From Ruminiclostridium sp. (GTDB taxonomy: Bacteria; Bacillota_A; Clostridia; Oscillospirales; Ruminococcaceae): a stretch of 5,782 bases of DNA. Positions within the stretch are counted from its first letter, which is position 1. Each line of letters opens with the position of its first letter. The notes beneath the pieces were generated by a model. That model was not told the origin of the DNA. It worked only from the letters and a program-made list of their open reading frames with translations, and made no database searches. The position numbers and the translations under genes are program-made. Positions 4,081 through 5,782 of the stretch are shown here, piece by piece. The stretch covers positions 1-5,782 of the forward strand of contig JAFZOA010000580.1 in assembly GCA_017550775.1 (NCBI GenBank). The letters run 5' to 3'.

Positions 4081-5469
4081 TTACTCCTCTATCTGACGGA
4101 GAAAATCTCCGCCGTAGATCTTTATCTGTTCGATCATTTCCTCATCGCTGATGACGGTCACACGTCCCGCTTCATACTGCGCGTCTATCCACGCCTTGAT
4201 ATCCGCGATGAACGGCTCCTTCTTGCTTACCGCTTTCTCGGGCGGGAGACGGTAGTAGTTGTTTATCCAGAGCGCTATCCCCGCGAGCCCGGAAACGTTG
4301 CTTACCGCGACAAGCGGCGGGCGGTCAAGAATGGTCTCGGTGTCGAAGATGTTGTATATCTCGGGATCCTTGAGAAGTCCGTCCGCGTGAATGCCGGCTC
4401 TTGTGAGGTTGAAGTTACGCCCCACGAACGGTGTCATGGGCGGGAGATCGTAGTTCGTTTCCTTCACGATGTAGTCCGCGATCTCGGTGATGACGCGCGG
4501 CTCCATTCCGCCGAAGTCCCCGCGGAGCTGGGCATACTCGAATACCATTGCCTCCAGCGGGACATTGCCTGTCCGCTCGCCTATACCGAGCAGCGAGCAG
4601 TTGACTGCCTGCGCTCCGTACAGCCAAGCGGTGGACGCGTTCACCACGCCCTTGTAGAAGTCGTTGTGACCGTGCCACTCCAACATCTCACACGGTACGC
4701 CCGCGTAGTGCTGCAAGCCGTAGATGATACCGGAGACGCTTCTCGGTAGCGCGACTCCGGGGTACGGAACGCCGTAGCCCATGGTGTCGCAGGCACGGAT
4801 CTTGATCGGTATGCCGCTCTTCTCGGAAAGCTCCATGAGCGCGGTGGCGAACGGTACGACGAAGCCGTAGAAGTCCGCGCGGGTGATGTCCTCGAAGTGA
4901 CAGCGCGGTCTTAAGCCCGCGTCTATCGCGTCGGACACGATACCGATGTACTTGTCGAGAGCTTGCTTTCTCGTGAGTCCCATTTTGTTGAAGATGTGAT
5001 AGTCCGAGCAGCTCACAAGTATGCCAGTCTCTTTGATGCCGATATCGCGGACGAGCGCGAAGTCGGACTTGGTCGCGCGTATCCATGTCGTGATCTCGGG
5101 GAAGTCATAGCCGAGCGCCATGCACTCTTCAAGCGCCTTTCTGTCCTTCTCGGAATAGACGAAGAACTCGGTCTGACGGATTATGCCGTTCTTTCCGCCG
5201 AGCTTGTGGAGGAGCTTGTAGATATGCACCATCTGCTCGGTTGTATAGGGGGCGCGGGACTGCTGACCGTCGCGGAACGTTGTATCGGTGATGTAGATGT
5301 TCTCGGGCATATTCATAGGTACGCGGCGGTAGTTGTACGCTATCTTCGGCACCTCTGTATAGGGGAACATCTCGCGGAAAAGCTCAGGCTTCGGAACGTC
5401 CTGGAGCTCGTACATATAAGGGTCCTGTTCAAGCAGGTAGCTTTTCTTGCTGAGTGTGATCTCTGACAT
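4081..5469 (-). CDS. LeuA/NifV-family acyltransferase, probable citrate (Re)-synthase
   Basis: This is a cytoplasmic metal-dependent Claisen condensation enzyme (462 aa) of the isopropylmalate/homocitrate synthase family. Key motifs are DTTFRDGQQ (62-70, Arg66 and Asp67), CHFEDITRAD (190-199), the metal-binding EWHGHND (264-270, His266 and His268), GIGERTGN (295-302) and RAGIHADG (357-364, His361). The extended N-terminus with FREMFPYTEVPKI (31-43) and the conserved IRQTEFFVYSEKDR (97-110) and SCSDYHIF (153-160) match the anaerobe subgroup containing Clostridium kluyveri Re-citrate synthase, which condenses acetyl-CoA and oxaloacetate to citrate with opposite stereochemistry to the GltA type. 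The LeuA leucine-binding regulatory domain (about 130 residues) is absent, so leucine synthesis is less likely; homocitrate synthase remains possible. ATG 5469 follows GAGGA in the leader and an exact consensus promoter. The likely role is making citrate for 2-oxoglutarate and glutamate in an anaerobe. Subgroup assignment is from memory of family motifs. Confidence 0.87.
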   Translation of the reverse strand: MSEITLSKKSYLLEQDPYMYELQDVPKPELFREMFPYTEVPKIAYNYRRVPMNMPENIYITDTTFRDGQQSRAPYTTEQMVHIYKLLHKLGGKNGIIRQTEFFVYSEKDRKALEECMALGYDFPEITTWIRATKSDFALVRDIGIKETGILVSCSDYHIFNKMGLTRKQALDKYIGIVSDAIDAGLRPRCHFEDITRADFYGFVVPFATALMELSEKSGIPIKIRACDTMGYGVPYPGVALPRSVSGIIYGLQHYAGVPCEMLEWHGHNDFYKGVVNASTAWLYGAQAVNCSLLGIGERTGNVPLEAMVFEYAQLRGDFGGMEPRVITEIADYIVKETNYDLPPMTPFVGRNFNLTRAGIHADGLLKDPEIYNIFDTETILDRPPLVAVSNVSGLAGIALWINNYYRLPPEKAVSKKEPFIADIKAWIDAQYEAGRVTVISDEEMIEQIKIYGGDFLRQIEE

Positions 5470-5501
5470 GGTATGTCCTCGTTTCTATGTGTTGTGTATT
5501 A

Positions 5502-5530
5502 ATTATATTACCGCTGTCGGCTTTTGTCAA
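5502..5530 (-). promoter_or_regulatory. Exact consensus promoter of the Re-citrate synthase-like gene, with overlapping palindrome
   Basis: On the minus strand TTGACA (complement of 5525-5530) and TATAAT (complement of 5502-5507) are separated by 17 bases, a perfect consensus. Transcription should start near 5495, leaving a short leader of about 25 bases. The -35 box is embedded in a 16-base palindrome (5521-5536), a candidate operator. Confidence 0.92.
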
Positions 5531-5536
5531 CAAAAG
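5521..5536. promoter_or_regulatory. Candidate operator overlapping the -35 box
   Basis: CTTTTGTCAACAAAAG is symmetric at seven of eight position pairs (CTTTTGT-CA-ACAAAAG) and covers the -35 box of the consensus promoter. A dimeric repressor bound here would block RNA polymerase. It does not match the Rex or CcpA consensus as I know them. Part of the T-richness may simply be the T-run of the neighbouring terminator. Confidence 0.4.
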
Positions 5537-5573
5537 AACGGGAAAATCAGCGATTTAAAGCCTTTTTCCCGTT
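5537..5573 (-). terminator. Intrinsic terminator of the asparaginase-like gene
   Basis: AACGGGAAAA (5537-5546) pairs perfectly with TTTTCCCGTT (5564-5573) around a 17-base loop. On the minus strand it starts 33 bases past the stop of the gene at 5607-5782 and is followed by CTTTTGTTG, a T-rich tract that runs into the next promoter. On the plus strand it is also followed by T, but no plus-strand gene precedes it. Confidence 0.75.
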
Positions 5574-5606
5574 TTTGCAAGAATAAACTGTCAAAGTTGC
5601 ATAATC

Positions 5607-5782
5607 TTACTGATTACAACTCAGCCACATTTCTACTGCGGCACATTCCGTCGAGCGCTTGTCCGCGTCAACGGCACCCGCGTCAAGAGCACGCCTGCCG
5701 ACTTCATAGCGTCCGAGATCCGTACCGCCGAAGCAGGATGTCGTTATTACCACCGGCATGGTTTTTGAAAGCTCGGAGAGAA
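5607..5782 (-). CDS. Asparaginase-like protein, C-terminal fragment (cut by window end)
   Basis: Reading the minus strand from the right edge gives an open frame of 57 residues ending at TAA (5607-5609); the start lies outside the window. The segment MPVVITTSCFGGTDLGRYEVGRRALDAGAV matches the C-terminal domain of bacterial type I/II L-asparaginases, where a similar block (PVV..T.C..G...L..YE.GR..L.AG) precedes a D-M-T-x-E-A-A stretch. Here the corresponding stretch reads DADKRSTECAAVEMWL, keeping T-E-x-A-A but losing the usual D-M. The family hydrolyses L-asparagine to aspartate and ammonia; the catalytic threonines are in the N-terminal domain, which is not visible. Related C-terminal domains occur in Glu-tRNA(Gln) amidotransferase subunit GatD, mainly archaeal, so asparaginase is more likely. 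It has its own terminator and lies upstream of the Re-citrate synthase-like gene on the same strand. Confidence 0.75.
   Translation of the reverse strand, partial: LSELSKTMPVVITTSCFGGTDLGRYEVGRRALDAGAVDADKRSTECAAVEMWLSCNQ

Noticed and set aside
4963..5466. Plus-strand open frame opposite the Re-citrate synthase-like gene
   Set aside because: Antisense shadow of a gene with clear catalytic motifs and a consensus promoter.

Overview
The window looks like a chromosomal segment of a Firmicute, most likely a Clostridia/Oscillospirales-type anaerobe. The reasons are consensus SigA-type promoters (two are exact TTGACA-N17-TATAAT), strong AGGAGG-like ribosome binding sites, one TTG start, factor-independent terminators, a zinc-type ribosomal protein L31, and a LeuA/NifV-family protein of the clostridial Re-citrate synthase type. 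Base composition is mixed: the coding regions are fairly GC-rich and the intergenic regions AT-rich. No mobile element, CRISPR array, tRNA or rRNA was seen. The genus cannot be fixed from the sequence alone.

Layout. A minus-strand block occupies 1-1829: a FucO-like iron-dependent alcohol dehydrogenase (577-1722) with a clear promoter and a downstream hairpin, then a small, very acidic protein of unknown function (65-490), and a hairpin at the window edge. Divergent from this block, on the plus strand, are a DUF1624/HGSNAT-like membrane acyltransferase (1979-2740), rpmE for L31 (TTG start at 2883, own consensus promoter, structured leader, terminator) and, after a gene-free AT-rich stretch, a protein (3442-3969) made of an SCP2-like domain joined to a 66-residue Ala/Lys/Pro tail resembling eukaryotic histone H1 tails. 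Converging from the right on the minus strand are the Re-citrate synthase-like gene (4081-5469) and, cut by the window end, the C-terminal piece of an asparaginase-like protein (5607-5782). Two GC-rich hairpins separate the convergent genes.

Working together. The genes look like mostly independent housekeeping and metabolic units with their own promoters and terminators, not one pathway. The Re-citrate synthase would feed an incomplete TCA branch toward 2-oxoglutarate and glutamate, the asparaginase would release aspartate and ammonia, and the alcohol dehydrogenase would regenerate NAD+ during fermentation. This is a plausible anaerobic carbon/nitrogen neighbourhood but not a demonstrated operon. 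I found no convincing new multi-gene system. The most notable items are the SCP2/H1-like tail protein, the rpmE leader, and palindromes overlapping the -35 boxes of two promoters.
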